12,607 nucleotides of DNA, from the NCBI GenBank assembly GCA_946803715.1, contig CAMPET010000495.1:1-12607 (forward strand). The letters run 5' to 3'. Source of the DNA: Beroe ovata (Eukaryota; Ctenophora; Nuda; Beroida; Beroidae). Position 1 is the first letter of the stretch; every line of letters begins with the position of its first letter. The notes beneath the pieces are model-generated. The model searched no databases. It was not told the origin of the DNA and saw only the letters and a program-made list of their open reading frames with translations. Both the position numbers and the translations under genes were made by a program. Below, piece by piece: positions 1 to 7,329 of this stretch.

Positions 1-389
1 TTAACACTATAAACACTATCGAATTTTTGGAACAAAATCAAAATCAAGCATCAATTTCAATATGGATATTTTTCAGATTTCATCAGACTTCTGCCTTCGA
101 TAACAGTCTAGTGACGACATAACCATATCTTGTGCACACATTGCGCGGCGCGCCCTATTTTACTGTGAACTGATAAGTCGTAGAATAGAATCCACAAGCC
201 GCACACGCGCGCGCTACGTTAAGTTATATAGGTTACGCAACGTGGAAATAACATATCTTTGAACTTGACAGCTTCAGATGCTATCCGACCCGGGTCGGAT
301 GGCACAAAACACTTGTCGGGCGATGCCAGACCGCTGATGCAAGCCGCGAAGCTTGTCTGAGAATAAGTTTGCGCCGCGCGCGCGCGAAA
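1..389 (+). repeat. Third partial copy of the TTI1-CYB5R spacer
   Basis: By eye this block matches 6906-7294 base for base, with no mismatch seen. It is also similar but not identical to the spacer at 2213 onward. It contains the left arm of the fold-back element (TGTGCACAC... from about 131), an uninserted TCGTAGAAT site (178-186), the 18-bp palindrome at 283-300, and the first 77 bases of the TTGTC...GACAA element (313-389). It stops abruptly inside that element at the N of position 390. No gene is seen in it. Exact identity to one copy, beside clear divergence from the other, suggests a duplicated contig end rather than an old repeat. Confidence 0.9.
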
Positions 390-390
390 N
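390..390. other. Single-N junction (assembly gap or ambiguity)
   Basis: The N separates the repeat copy 1-389 from unique CYB5R sequence. The homologous stretch at 7287-7300 reads straight on past this point into ACGAAATTCTCG, while here the sequence changes completely to ATCGAAACTCTC. The N therefore marks a join between unrelated sequence blocks, not one unread base. It falls inside the intron following CYB5R exon 411-513. Confidence 0.85.
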
Positions 391-410
391 ATCGAAACTC
401 TCACAATTAC

Positions 411-1723
411 CTGATCCCCCAGCGATCATGCCGATCTTATTTCCGATCACATGACACAGTTTCCCCTTCCTCTCAACTTCATACTTCCCGTTACCAGCGT
501 AATGAATCTTACCCTGGGGAGGGAGCAATATTCATTAATTCATTAATTCAGGTGTGTTGGACCCTTTTCAGATATCGATAAATGAAAGTTCTTCACACTT
601 CTTATGAGAATCATAATGAGCAATGCTTGATTATCATATGTTATAGCCCGAAATCTAGATGAAGTTAGCTATCGTTTGACTTTGATTATTGGTGATCATT
701 GTTGCGAGATATGGAAACATAACTTACCTTTGGACCCCTCACATCAATACAGTCACCAATCTTCATCGATTCCAAATGTTGACTCATCTTACCACCATCG
801 GGAAATTTTGGGTGGACATTCTTGAAATAAACCTGAGGGTTGTTATCGTATATCCCCAAATTATATCTATTACGGTATCCATCTATAATTTATCCACCAT
901 CTGCATTTCAATCACTTTTCGACATTCAGATCCGGCAGTTCATTTGATTGAGACTCAAGAGAATTGTCCACTGCACACTGTACGGAATATCGACTGAATG
1001 ATCTAGAAATGGAGAAAGAAACCGCTCACAGTGTACAATGCAACTCTGCTCATTGACTTAATCGAGCAGCTACCACTTCACAACAAACCTTCACCACCAA
1101 GTCCATGTATCCTACATCATCGTCACTGGATACTGGTGTGTAAGATCTGATCACCAGCTCGTTATTGATTGTAGCTATCAAACTGAGGTGATTCCCTGTC
1201 AGGAATAAAGTGGTGATTCTTGGAATGAGTGCTTCCTGGTAGATAACAAGAATGAAATAGCTTCATTGTTTCAGTAGTTACTATTTCAATACTAAGTTTA
1301 ATTATCTCACATCAGATGTAATTAATAATTAACTCTCATTGAATGCATTCCACACTGCCTTTCATAACCAAAAATATAGGAACAATAGTCTCATCACACA
1401 AGGTTATTCCCACAATTGAGGTACAATGTAACTCACCAATAGGAAGTCCTAGGATATGCTCTGGTGACATCAATGCAAAACGGAACTTTCTGGTATCATG
1501 ATTGATGACCTGAATTAAAGGGGATGCAAATCTAATCATAATGATGAATTAGGTTGATATAAACTTCGTTCAGACGGGAGATTATGTCCCAAACCTCCTT
1601 CTCAATCAGTTTCAGAGGAATCTTCTTGTTAGGTTCTAATGTTACAGGTCTTTTCTTTTTCCGTACAAATAGACAGAGTGATGCCAGTGATACTGCTACC
1701 ACAGTGGCTATGCCAGCAATTAA
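411..1723 (-). CDS. CYB5R: NADH-cytochrome b5 reductase, exons 2-6 (C-terminus missing)
   Basis: Family role (known): an FAD flavoenzyme that moves electrons from NADH to cytochrome b5 at ER or mitochondrial outer membranes, for lipid desaturation, sterol synthesis and haem-protein reduction. The exons in transcription order are 1595-1723, 1437-1509, 1089-1195, 728-832 and 411-513, all with GT/AG borders and matching phases. The first encodes a membrane anchor ([20 protein letters not shown] then RKKK) and the [10 protein letters not shown] lead-in. The next gives [18 protein letters not shown] and GLPIG. The third gives [11 protein letters not shown] (FAD-binding RxYT motif; many relatives have RPYTP) and YMDLVVK. 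The fourth gives [20 protein letters not shown]. The last gives IGMIAGGS, the start of the NADH-binding GMIAGGTGITP region. The initiator exon is at 6698-6715. About 178 residues are visible of roughly 300 usual; the remaining NADH domain must lie left of the gap at 390. The anchor resembles the CYB5R1/CYB5R2 type. The family is certain, the paralogue is not. Confidence 0.93.
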
Positions 1724-1750
1724 CTGAAATCAATTTGAATAAAGGAATTA

Positions 1751-1940
1751 TATAAAGTAATATCCCCGCGGTCTTTCGGGAATATCGAATATCACACGCG
1801 CGCGCGCGTGTGATATTACTTTATCCACACGAGGGCTTTAGCCCGAGGAGTGGATATGTATTTTACAGCACGCAGGGCCCGGAGGGCCCGAGTGTCTGTA
1901 AATGTTATATTCCCGGAAGACTGCGGGGATATGAGTTATA
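1751..1940. mobile_element. Fold-back MITE-like element with nested hairpins
   Basis: Imperfect inverted repeats of about 34 bp, 1751-1785 and 1906-1940, share the core ATATCCCCGC.GTCTT.CGGGAATAT with about three differences. They enclose three further hairpins. The first is a perfect palindrome ATATCACACG...CGTGTGATAT with an uninterrupted CG run at its centre (1789-1816). The second is TATCCAC..GAGGGC-TTTA-GCCCGAGGAGTGGATA (about 1822-1856). The third is ACAGCACGCAGGGCCC/GGGCCCGAGTGTCTGT (about 1865-1899). There is no coding capacity. It lies in intron 1 of CYB5R, close to the gap at 2021, and may have broken the assembly. The family and target-site duplication could not be identified. Confidence 0.75.
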
Positions 1941-2020
1941 TCCACGATCGGGAGATTTTCGTTTCGGACAAAATATGTATCAAAAGACTGTAAATTTTGA
2001 GAACTGAGCCAGAGCACCAG

Positions 2021-2021
2021 N
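2021..2021. other. Single-N junction at the left edge of the duplicated block
   Basis: To the left is CYB5R intron 1. From 2022 the sequence matches 6717 onward, in the 5' flank of CYB5R. In the second copy the same sequence is preceded by the CYB5R start codon region (CCATGG at 6712-6717), whereas here it is preceded by AGAGCACCAG. The duplicated block therefore begins exactly at the N. Confidence 0.85.
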
Positions 2022-2396
2022 GTCACCTGAATGAGTAAAAGTGCTTGTTTAACGTTTTACTTATTTGGAGTCAAGAATCAATGTATATTTGTAGGCTTCA
2101 AACTTGGATTGAATGGTTTAGAATGCTCATAGCCTTAAATGTATTGGTCATTAGTAGTCTGATTGTACATGAGAATAAGTCAATAATCATTGATCATTGC
2201 ACATTAATGATTAACACTATAAACACTATCGAATTTTTGGAACGAAATCAAAATCAAGCATCAAGTTCAATATGGATATTTTTCAGATTTCATCAGACTT
2301 CTGCCTTCGATAACAGTTTAGTGACGACATAACCATATCTTGTGCACACATTGCGCGACGCGCCCTATTTTACTGTGAACTGATAAGTCGTAGAAT

Positions 2397-2498
2397 TTGT
2401 AGGATTTTACCCTACCGTCGGTGCGCGCGATTTTCAATCCGCCCCGACACTCGACAGGGATAAAATCCCGCCAGCAAGGGTAGGGTGAAATCCTACAA
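2397..2498. mobile_element. MITE family 1 (TTGTAGGAT...ATCCTACAA), older of a nested pair
   Basis: The 102-bp element has near-perfect terminal inverted repeats of about 20 bp (TTGTAGGATTTTACCCTACC, and its mirror with one change) and no coding capacity. Its 9-bp target duplication TCGTAGAAT is seen at 2388-2396 and, displaced by a second insertion, at 2614-2622. The partner copy has a single uninterrupted TCGTAGAAT at 7083-7091, so it is the empty site. A 9-bp duplication is typical of Mutator-like (MULE) elements; that assignment is inference. A close sister lies at 3228-3320. Confidence 0.88.
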
Positions 2499-2501
2499 TC
2501 G

Positions 2502-2608
2502 TTGTCGATCGATGATAGACCCTGTCGAGAATTTCGTTTTGCGCGCGCGGCGCAGACTTATTCTCAGACAGACGCGGCTTGCATCAGCGGTCTAGCATCG
2601 CCAGACAA
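2502..2608. mobile_element. MITE family 2 (TTGTC...GACAA), nested insertion
   Basis: The 107-bp element starts TTGTCGATCGATGATAGACC and ends with the imperfect mirror GGTCTAGCATCGCCAGACAA. It is flanked by a perfect 8-bp duplication TACAATCG (2494-2501 and 2609-2616), which itself spans the right end of the family 1 element and its target duplication. Family 2 therefore landed after family 1. Its core (AGACTTATTCTCAGACAGAC, the CG-rich stretch and GACCCTGTCGAGAATTTCG) is the reverse complement of the element at 7218-7329. The 8-bp duplication is compatible with hAT-type transposition (inference). Confidence 0.85.
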
Positions 2609-2720
2609 TACAATCGTAGAATAGAATCCACAAGCCGCACACTCGCGCTACGGTAAGTTATATAGGTCACGCAACGTGGAAATAACATATCTTTGAACTT
2701 GTCAGATGCTGTCCGACCCA

Positions 2721-2832
2721 TGGCCGCCATGTTCCCGCGCTGCGTGACCCAGATACTCCGCGCGCGCTGCGCGTCTCCTTTCTACGACTTTTCAGTTCAC
2801 TGAGTAGAACAGGGGCGCGCAACGTGTGCACA
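2721..2832. mobile_element. 112-bp insertion candidate flanked by CCGACCCA
   Basis: The segment is bounded by identical 8-bp sequences CCGACCCA at 2713-2720 and 2833-2840, the second followed by TCACCCTTG. This looks like a target duplication. The segment is also the right arm of the fold-back region 2341-2832, so the flanks could instead be part of that structure. At the equivalent site copy 2 has different inserted DNA (about 7197-7331) before CATCACCCTTG. Confidence 0.5.
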
Positions 2833-3157
2833 CCGACCCATCACCCTTGTTTTAATTTTGTGCTCCTAAGTCCTAATTTGCGCGCGCTGCGCTTCAAGTT
2901 CAAGTTCAATGCTCCATCGGAGGCCGTCGCTACCTAGTTAGCACCTCACCGTTGCGTATTGCGTTTCAACCGATTGCTTGTAGGAATGTGGGATTATTTT
3001 CTACCGTCGCCATTTGCTAATCGCTGCAGCTGGTAGGATTTTGATTAAGCGCATGGCATGGCACCGACGGTACGGAGAAGCCCTCCGCCCCTACAACCGC
3101 TGGCATAGTGGCATGTTGCTTAGCATATAGCATCGCGCCATCCATTCATGAAGTGGC

Positions 3158-3191
3158 AGGGCAACTAATTTACAACTAGGGCAACTAATTT
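3158..3191. repeat. 20-bp tandem duplication in the spacer, copy 1 only
   Basis: AGGGCAACTAATTTACAACT is followed directly by AGGGCAACTAATTTACT. The partner copy at about 7625-7637 has one AGGGCAACTAGG with neither the duplication nor the AATTTA tract. It is a small indel useful as a haplotype marker; no function is evident. Confidence 0.8.
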
Positions 3192-3227
3192 ACTAGGAAA
3201 TCTAACCTTCCGCAACAAGCATGCTTA

Positions 3228-3320
3228 TTGTAGGATTTTACCCTACCGTCGGTGCGCGCGATTTTCAATCCGCCCCGATTGATAAAATCCCGCCAGCAAG
3301 GGTAGGGTGAAATCCTACAA
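3228..3320. mobile_element. MITE family 1, second copy with clean empty site
   Basis: The 93-bp element has the same TTGTAGGATTTTACCC...GGGTGAAATCCTACAA ends as 2397-2498. It differs from that copy mainly by a short internal deletion and substitution around CCCCGATTGATAAAATCC. The target duplication GCATGCTTA is perfect, 9 bp, at 3219-3227 and 3321-3329. The partner copy carries the uninserted site once, at 7658-7666 (CAACAAGCATGCTTACTG). It is non-autonomous, with no open frame. It sits in the TTI1 3' flank, about 160 bp past the stop codon. Confidence 0.92.
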
Positions 3321-3478
3321 GCATGCTTACTGTACTACTGTGTACTGCAGGCCCCTGGCCCCGAATGCGAATCTCAACTAAAACAGAATTCTTACATTAT
3401 AAAGGGGATCGGGATTCGGAAATCGGTATTATGAAATCAAGATGCAGGAATTAGGAAAGTTTATGGTTGTCTCAGTTG

Positions 3479-6309
3479 TCAATGAAATTCATATGCAGTG
3501 TTTCTCAGTCCGTACAGGCATTCAGAACATGTCTTTTTATATCCGTCTGTGGACAATGGGGGAGATTTGGAGAAGGACATTGATACCGGGTTCAATCTGT
3601 GAGACGGTAGTCTAATACCTGAAATCAGAAATTCGCTGAATAGATGGATAGCAAGCTCTACAACTGTATTTAACCATCCAGGGTTGATTTAATTGGCGTC
3701 AATCCAATTTCCATGATATATCATGAAAAACAAACCCGCGCGCTTTTAATCTCACGTGAAACAAATGCTCACAAGAAAAGTATGAACAATCTTGTTTTCG
3801 CGCGCGACAAAAACCAATGTTCCTCAGCGTGACCGTTCCACATATGTGTACTTTCAGAATTCACGTATTGAACTAAACTTACCACCAAGTGAATGGAAAA
3901 CAATCCACATAAGGTCTGGATTCACTCCAACAAGTGCTCGATACAGGTAGAGCGCATAACGCTGCATTTCTCGCGGCATATCCCTGAAATTAGGCCATAT
4001 TCCGTGAAATTGACCGCATTGAGGTCGAAATGTCACGAATGAACTTGATTGATTCCAAGGTCCCCGACCTGTGAAGATATTTGTATGTTGTATCGATGAT
4101 TTTGTAAAGATCTCGATCACCAAACTTTAGATAAGTCGTGAGAACTGCTACCGTTTTCAACATTCGCTGTTGAAGCTTGAACTCCAGACTTTTCGGTGAC
4201 AATAAAACCTGACGGAATGATTCTAAGGGCCCGTCCTCATTCAAAAGAGAGTTCGATTTATTGTGAGAAATATTATATGAACCTCTGATTTCGATTCTTT
4301 CGCATGTTTCAGTGTTAATCGCTTCAACTCATCAAATGAAACAGGCTTTTTCAACAGTGGAACTGATGGTGCCTTCTTTATCGTGACCACTTTATCTGGA
4401 ACAAAAGCTTAGACAGTTAACGAACTGAAAATTGTTTAAAGATCCACCAATTTTACTCCGATATCTTACCAGGTTGCAGAGATTTCAGTAGTTTTGGGAG
4501 AAGGTTATTTGATACTCGCTGCAGAATGAACGTCCGAGAGACTTTCCCAATGGTCTGTAACGTTTTCAACGCTTCGAGCTTTACCAAATGTTCCTGGAAA
4601 ACAATTTGTCTTTGGTTATGGTGATAAGCCTTTTTTATTGCCCTGTACTCGGGAAACTTTTACTCCCCATAAAGCTCTGTTTGACATCACTACCTTATCA
4701 TCAAGTAGATTCTTTTCCAAGTGCCACCAAACTTTGTGTACCAACGGCAACAGTTCATCCTCTGATTTGGACAGAATTCTCATGGAATGATTGATTCCTT
4801 GTAGCAGCGTTATCCGCCCTTTTGGATTGACACAACTTAGATTCTGTATTGCTACCTGGAATGGCATGAATCAGGATGAAGTCAAAATAGTTCATTTTTT
4901 TCATGAAAAATTAACTACCATGCATGTACTAGAGTATTGTAAGAATGCCATGATACTAACATCACATAAATCTGAAATATTTAATTCAAGGTTGAGCTCG
5001 TGGTAAACATCGCATCTCCAATTCTTACCTCTGTGACAGCTTGACAGGTCCTGAGGTAGAGTGGCAGTTTTTTCTCCTCTTCTGGATCTTCCTCATTCGT
5101 AAACACACTCTCTTCTCCACTGTTCTGTTATTGGGAGAGTAGTCAGTGCATCATGTACTGTTTTATATGAAATACAATACACTCGAATTACATTATATAC
5201 TTTGGTTATAAATTCATCAACCAGAGATGACAAATTAATTATAAAAAGAAGTTTTTCACCACAATTTCACCACAATTCAATCCTCACATTCATGTTGAAG
5301 TATTGCACGAATGCTTTATTGAACTCATTAGGCGTCAGCGGGTCTAGCTGTACTCTGATGTTCTCTCTCAAGAGATCCAGTTCTTTGATACTGGAAGAGG
5401 GAAGTCATGTTGGAAAAAGAGAGCATGTTACACATGAAGTTTATTCTAGTGTAGCCTGGCTCTAGCAGTGCCTCTAAGAGGGGCTGAAGGGTCGAGGACA
5501 AAGGGGAAGGAGGTGAGGGGAGGGGTCAGCGTAAGGGGAGGTTAGGGTAGTGCGACATCATTGAACAATACCGGATACACTCTTATAGACAGACCAACTA
5601 AAACAAAAAATAATCGGGAAATCTGAAGGAATCCCGGAATTAAATACGTACTCGTAGATGTCCTCCCTTGCACTACCAGGGTCAGGGTACCACTCTTCTA
5701 ACATTTGGAGGAAAACTTTCAGCAGTTTCAACAGCGGTAGAGTGTGCGCGTCGTTCTGAAAATTGAGGGCAGGGTAATTGAGTGCTATTGGTATGTGGGG
5801 TTGGTATAACAAGAAATAGGATGAGAAGGAAGAATATAAGGGGAAATTCGCCTAGAGCAACCGGTTGTGTGTGTGTGTGTGGTTTTGAAAATTGAGGCGG
5901 GGTTGAGTGGCATGAGATATCGTTGTGACTTGTGGGGCGGTATGGTTGTGAAGAAGATACAGGGGGTTTCGCTATTTTTTGGAAGACAGGATTGTGCCAC
6001 CCTCGAGGAGGGGAAATCACTGACGCCTCCTATTTCATAGTTCTCTTAGAGTAATACGTGACGAATCCCACACAATACCTGGTGAACTGCCAGAGCTGCG
6101 AAAACCTCCTTTAGGCAATCGCTGAGGGGAGCCATTGACTCCTTCGACGAATACCGCATCAGGACCTACGATAGGAGATCAGTTGAAAGATAGGTTCACT
6201 TGCAAAATGCAATATCCACTTGTGTTTAACTGGGAAGGTAGAACATCGCAAATCACATTTCATATGATAAAGATATTTCCTTGTGTTTTACCTCGAGGAC
6301 TCGCGTGGT
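3479..6309 (-). CDS. TTI1: TTI1 C-terminal part, duplicate copy (5' truncated at the N)
   Basis: Exons in transcription order: 6292-6309 (partial, TTRVLE), 6079-6165, 5652-5755, 5288-5390, 5029-5124, 4694-4855, 4470-4593, 4283-4395, 4069-4235, 3883-3983, 3479-3618. They sum to 1215 nt, 405 codons including the stop, open throughout with matching phases. Recognisable TTI1 segments are FLQMLEEWYPDPG, the acidic NEEDPEEEKKLPLYL linker, DELLPLVHKVW, LVKLEALKTLQTIG, LEFKLQQRMLKTVAVL, GDRDLYKIIDTTYKYL and NPDLMWIVFHSLGG. These form HEAT-like helical repeats. Two residue differences from the other copy were seen (P for A in the last exon; S for C in exon 5652-5755) against roughly a dozen silent changes, so it is not decaying. 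It lacks a 5' end: the sequence breaks inside an exon at 6310. It is most likely an allele of the gene at 7814-12160. Confidence 0.9.
5866..5881. repeat. (TG)8 microsatellite in a TTI1 intron
   Basis: There are eight TG units here; the equivalent intron of the other copy has five (10222-10231). It is a length polymorphism between the two copies with no sign of function. Confidence 0.9.
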
Positions 6310-6310
6310 N
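6310..6310. other. Single-N junction cutting a TTI1 exon
   Basis: On the left the TTI1 exon reads (minus strand) TTRVLE and then breaks. The partner exon 10591-10722 continues for 38 more codons. On the right the sequence is CYB5R intron 1. The duplicated block therefore ends exactly at the N, in the middle of a coding exon. Confidence 0.88.
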
Positions 6311-6697
6311 AAAATCTGACTTCTGTTGAAAAGAGAATTACCGCAACTGCCATTTCTCAGTAAAGCAAATGCCACAGTAGGTGTACACAAATAACAACTA
6401 CAACTGGATTTTCCACTCTTTGTTGAGAATAGTATAGCATGCAGATATTGCACATGATATGTAAAAGAGCTTGAGTATGAAAGTTTTAAATTTCCATATA
6501 TGATGACATGCATCTCCAATTTTAGACTTTTTAGACTAGGAGGATGAGATTTAATGATTCAGGAATGAAATTAGTGGAATTATCCATGACAATTGCATAT
6601 GAGACATTTTACATACTGTTCTCTGCTGCTGTGATAGACACAAGTTCTCTATCTAATTCATGAAATGATGTAAATAATTGGAAAAATTAGAATTTAC
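6311..6697 (-). other. CYB5R: CYB5R intron 1, 5' portion
   Basis: This AT-rich stretch has no exon I can support on either strand. It starts at the donor GTAAAT (minus strand, 6692-6697) after the ATG exon and runs to the N at 6310. The matching acceptor side of the same intron is at 1724-2020. It is unique in the window, not part of the duplicated block. Confidence 0.6.
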
Positions 6698-6715
6698 CTT
6701 CATATTTGAGTCCAT
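6698..6715 (-). CDS. CYB5R: CYB5R initiator exon (MDSNMK)
   Basis: On the minus strand GTGACCATGGAC gives an ATG in a strong Kozak context. Six codons (MDSNMK) follow, then a donor GTAAATTC. The phase is 0 and joins exactly to exon 1595-1723, which starts [11 protein letters not shown], giving a short luminal or matrix-free lead before the membrane anchor as in CYB5R1/CYB5R2-type proteins. No other in-frame Met is available in the part of intron 1 seen at 1724-2020. The exon lies about 5 kb from exon 2 only because the duplicated block 2022-6309 separates them. An AG just upstream (ATTCAG, minus strand) could be the acceptor of a 5' UTR intron. The exon is too short to prove by itself. Confidence 0.68.
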
Positions 6716-7187
6716 GGTCACCTGAATGAGTAAAAGTGCTTGTTTAACGTTTTACTTATTTGGAGTCAAGAATCAATGTATATTTGTAGGCTTCAAACTT
6801 GGATTGAATGGTTTAGAATGCTCATAGCCTTAAATGTATTGGTCATTAGTAGTCTGATTGTACATGAGAATAAGTCAATAATCATTGATCATTGCACATT
6901 AATGATTAACACTATAAACACTATCGAATTTTTGGAACAAAATCAAAATCAAGCATCAATTTCAATATGGATATTTTTCAGATTTCATCAGACTTCTGCC
7001 TTCGATAACAGTCTAGTGACGACATAACCATATCTTGTGCACACATTGCGCGGCGCGCCCTATTTTACTGTGAACTGATAAGTCGTAGAATAGAATCCAC
7101 AAGCCGCACACGCGCGCGCTACGTTAAGTTATATAGGTTACGCAACGTGGAAATAACATATCTTTGAACTTGACAGCTTCAGATGCT

Positions 7188-7205
7188 ATCCGACCCGGGT
7201 CGGAT
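7188..7205. repeat. 18-bp perfect palindrome (also at 283-300)
   Basis: ATCCGACCCGGGTCGGAT is its own reverse complement, centred on CCCGGG. In copy 1 the corresponding bases read GTCCGACCCATGGCCGCC, so the palindrome is private to copy 2 and to block 1-389. It marks the left side of the DNA inserted here relative to copy 1. Confidence 0.85.
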
Positions 7206-7217
7206 GGCACAAAACAC

Positions 7218-7329
7218 TTGTCGGGCGATGCCAGACCGCTGATGCAAGCCGCGAAGCTTGTCTGAGAATAAGTTTGCGCCGCGCGCGCGCGAAACGAAAT
7301 TCTCGACAGGGTCTATCATCGATTGACAA
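7218..7329. mobile_element. MITE family 2, opposite orientation to 2502-2608
   Basis: The sequence TTGTCGGGCGATGCCAGACC...CTATCATCGATTGACAA is the reverse complement counterpart of 2502-2608, with terminal repeats CTTGTC..CGATG and CATCGATTGACAAG. It sits about 110 bp away in the spacer from the site used in copy 1, and in the other orientation, so it is an independent insertion. No clear target duplication was found. The block 1-389 carries its first 77 bases at 313-389. Confidence 0.75.

Larger units (their letters stand above)
2341..2832. repeat. Imperfect fold-back region with TGTGCACAC ends
   Basis: The stretch starting TGTGCACACATTGCGCG...TGTGAACTGATAAGTCGTAGAA (2341 onward) recurs in inverted orientation ending at 2832, whose reverse complement reads TGTGCACACGTTGCGCG...AGTGAACTGAAAAGTCGTAGAA. 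The similarity continues inward through GGTCACGCA(A/G)CG towards CATGGCCGCCATG near 2718-2731. The left arm is interrupted by the nested insertions at 2397-2613. Copy 2 (from 7036) keeps the left arm but lacks the right arm. This looks like a long-terminal-inverted-repeat MITE, or two opposed insertions of one family. Confidence 0.6.
2022..6309. repeat. Large duplicated block, copy 1 (partner 6717-10608)
   Basis: The block is colinear with 6717-10608 from end to end. The coordinate offset changes only through indels: 4695 at the left edge, 4335 at the TTI1 3' end, 4343 mid-gene and 4299 at the right edge. It holds the TTI1-CYB5R spacer (2022-3478, no gene seen beyond mobile elements) and eleven TTI1 C-terminal exons. 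Exons are almost identical to the partner; spacer and several introns carry many substitutions and indels. The block begins and ends at lone Ns, its right end cutting a TTI1 exon. It fits either a haplotype contig placed in tandem or a genuine segmental duplication. Confidence 0.93.

Noticed and set aside
2045-2332. A 95-codon plus-strand open frame, present again at 6740-7027 and partly at 1-117
   Set aside because: It begins at TTG, not ATG, and resembles no family I know. Two of the three base differences seen between copies change amino acids. It is repeated only because it lies in the duplicated spacer upstream of CYB5R.
2341-3330. Repeated palindromic units suggesting a CRISPR array
   Set aside because: The repeats are MITE-like elements with terminal inverted repeats and target duplications, irregularly spaced and in opposite orientations, in an intron-rich eukaryotic locus. 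There are no regular spacers and no cas genes.
3690-3725. An apparent premature stop in copy 1 (ANLINPGW frame broken by TAA), suggesting a pseudogene
   Set aside because: The frame belongs to the last intron, not to TTI1. The last exon is 3479-3618 and is open in both copies, so this difference says nothing about gene decay.
5682-6020. A 112-codon minus-strand open frame
   Set aside because: It is mostly intron sequence, including the TG microsatellite read as THTHTQ. It is in a different frame from the real TTI1 exon at 5652-5755, which matches the family.
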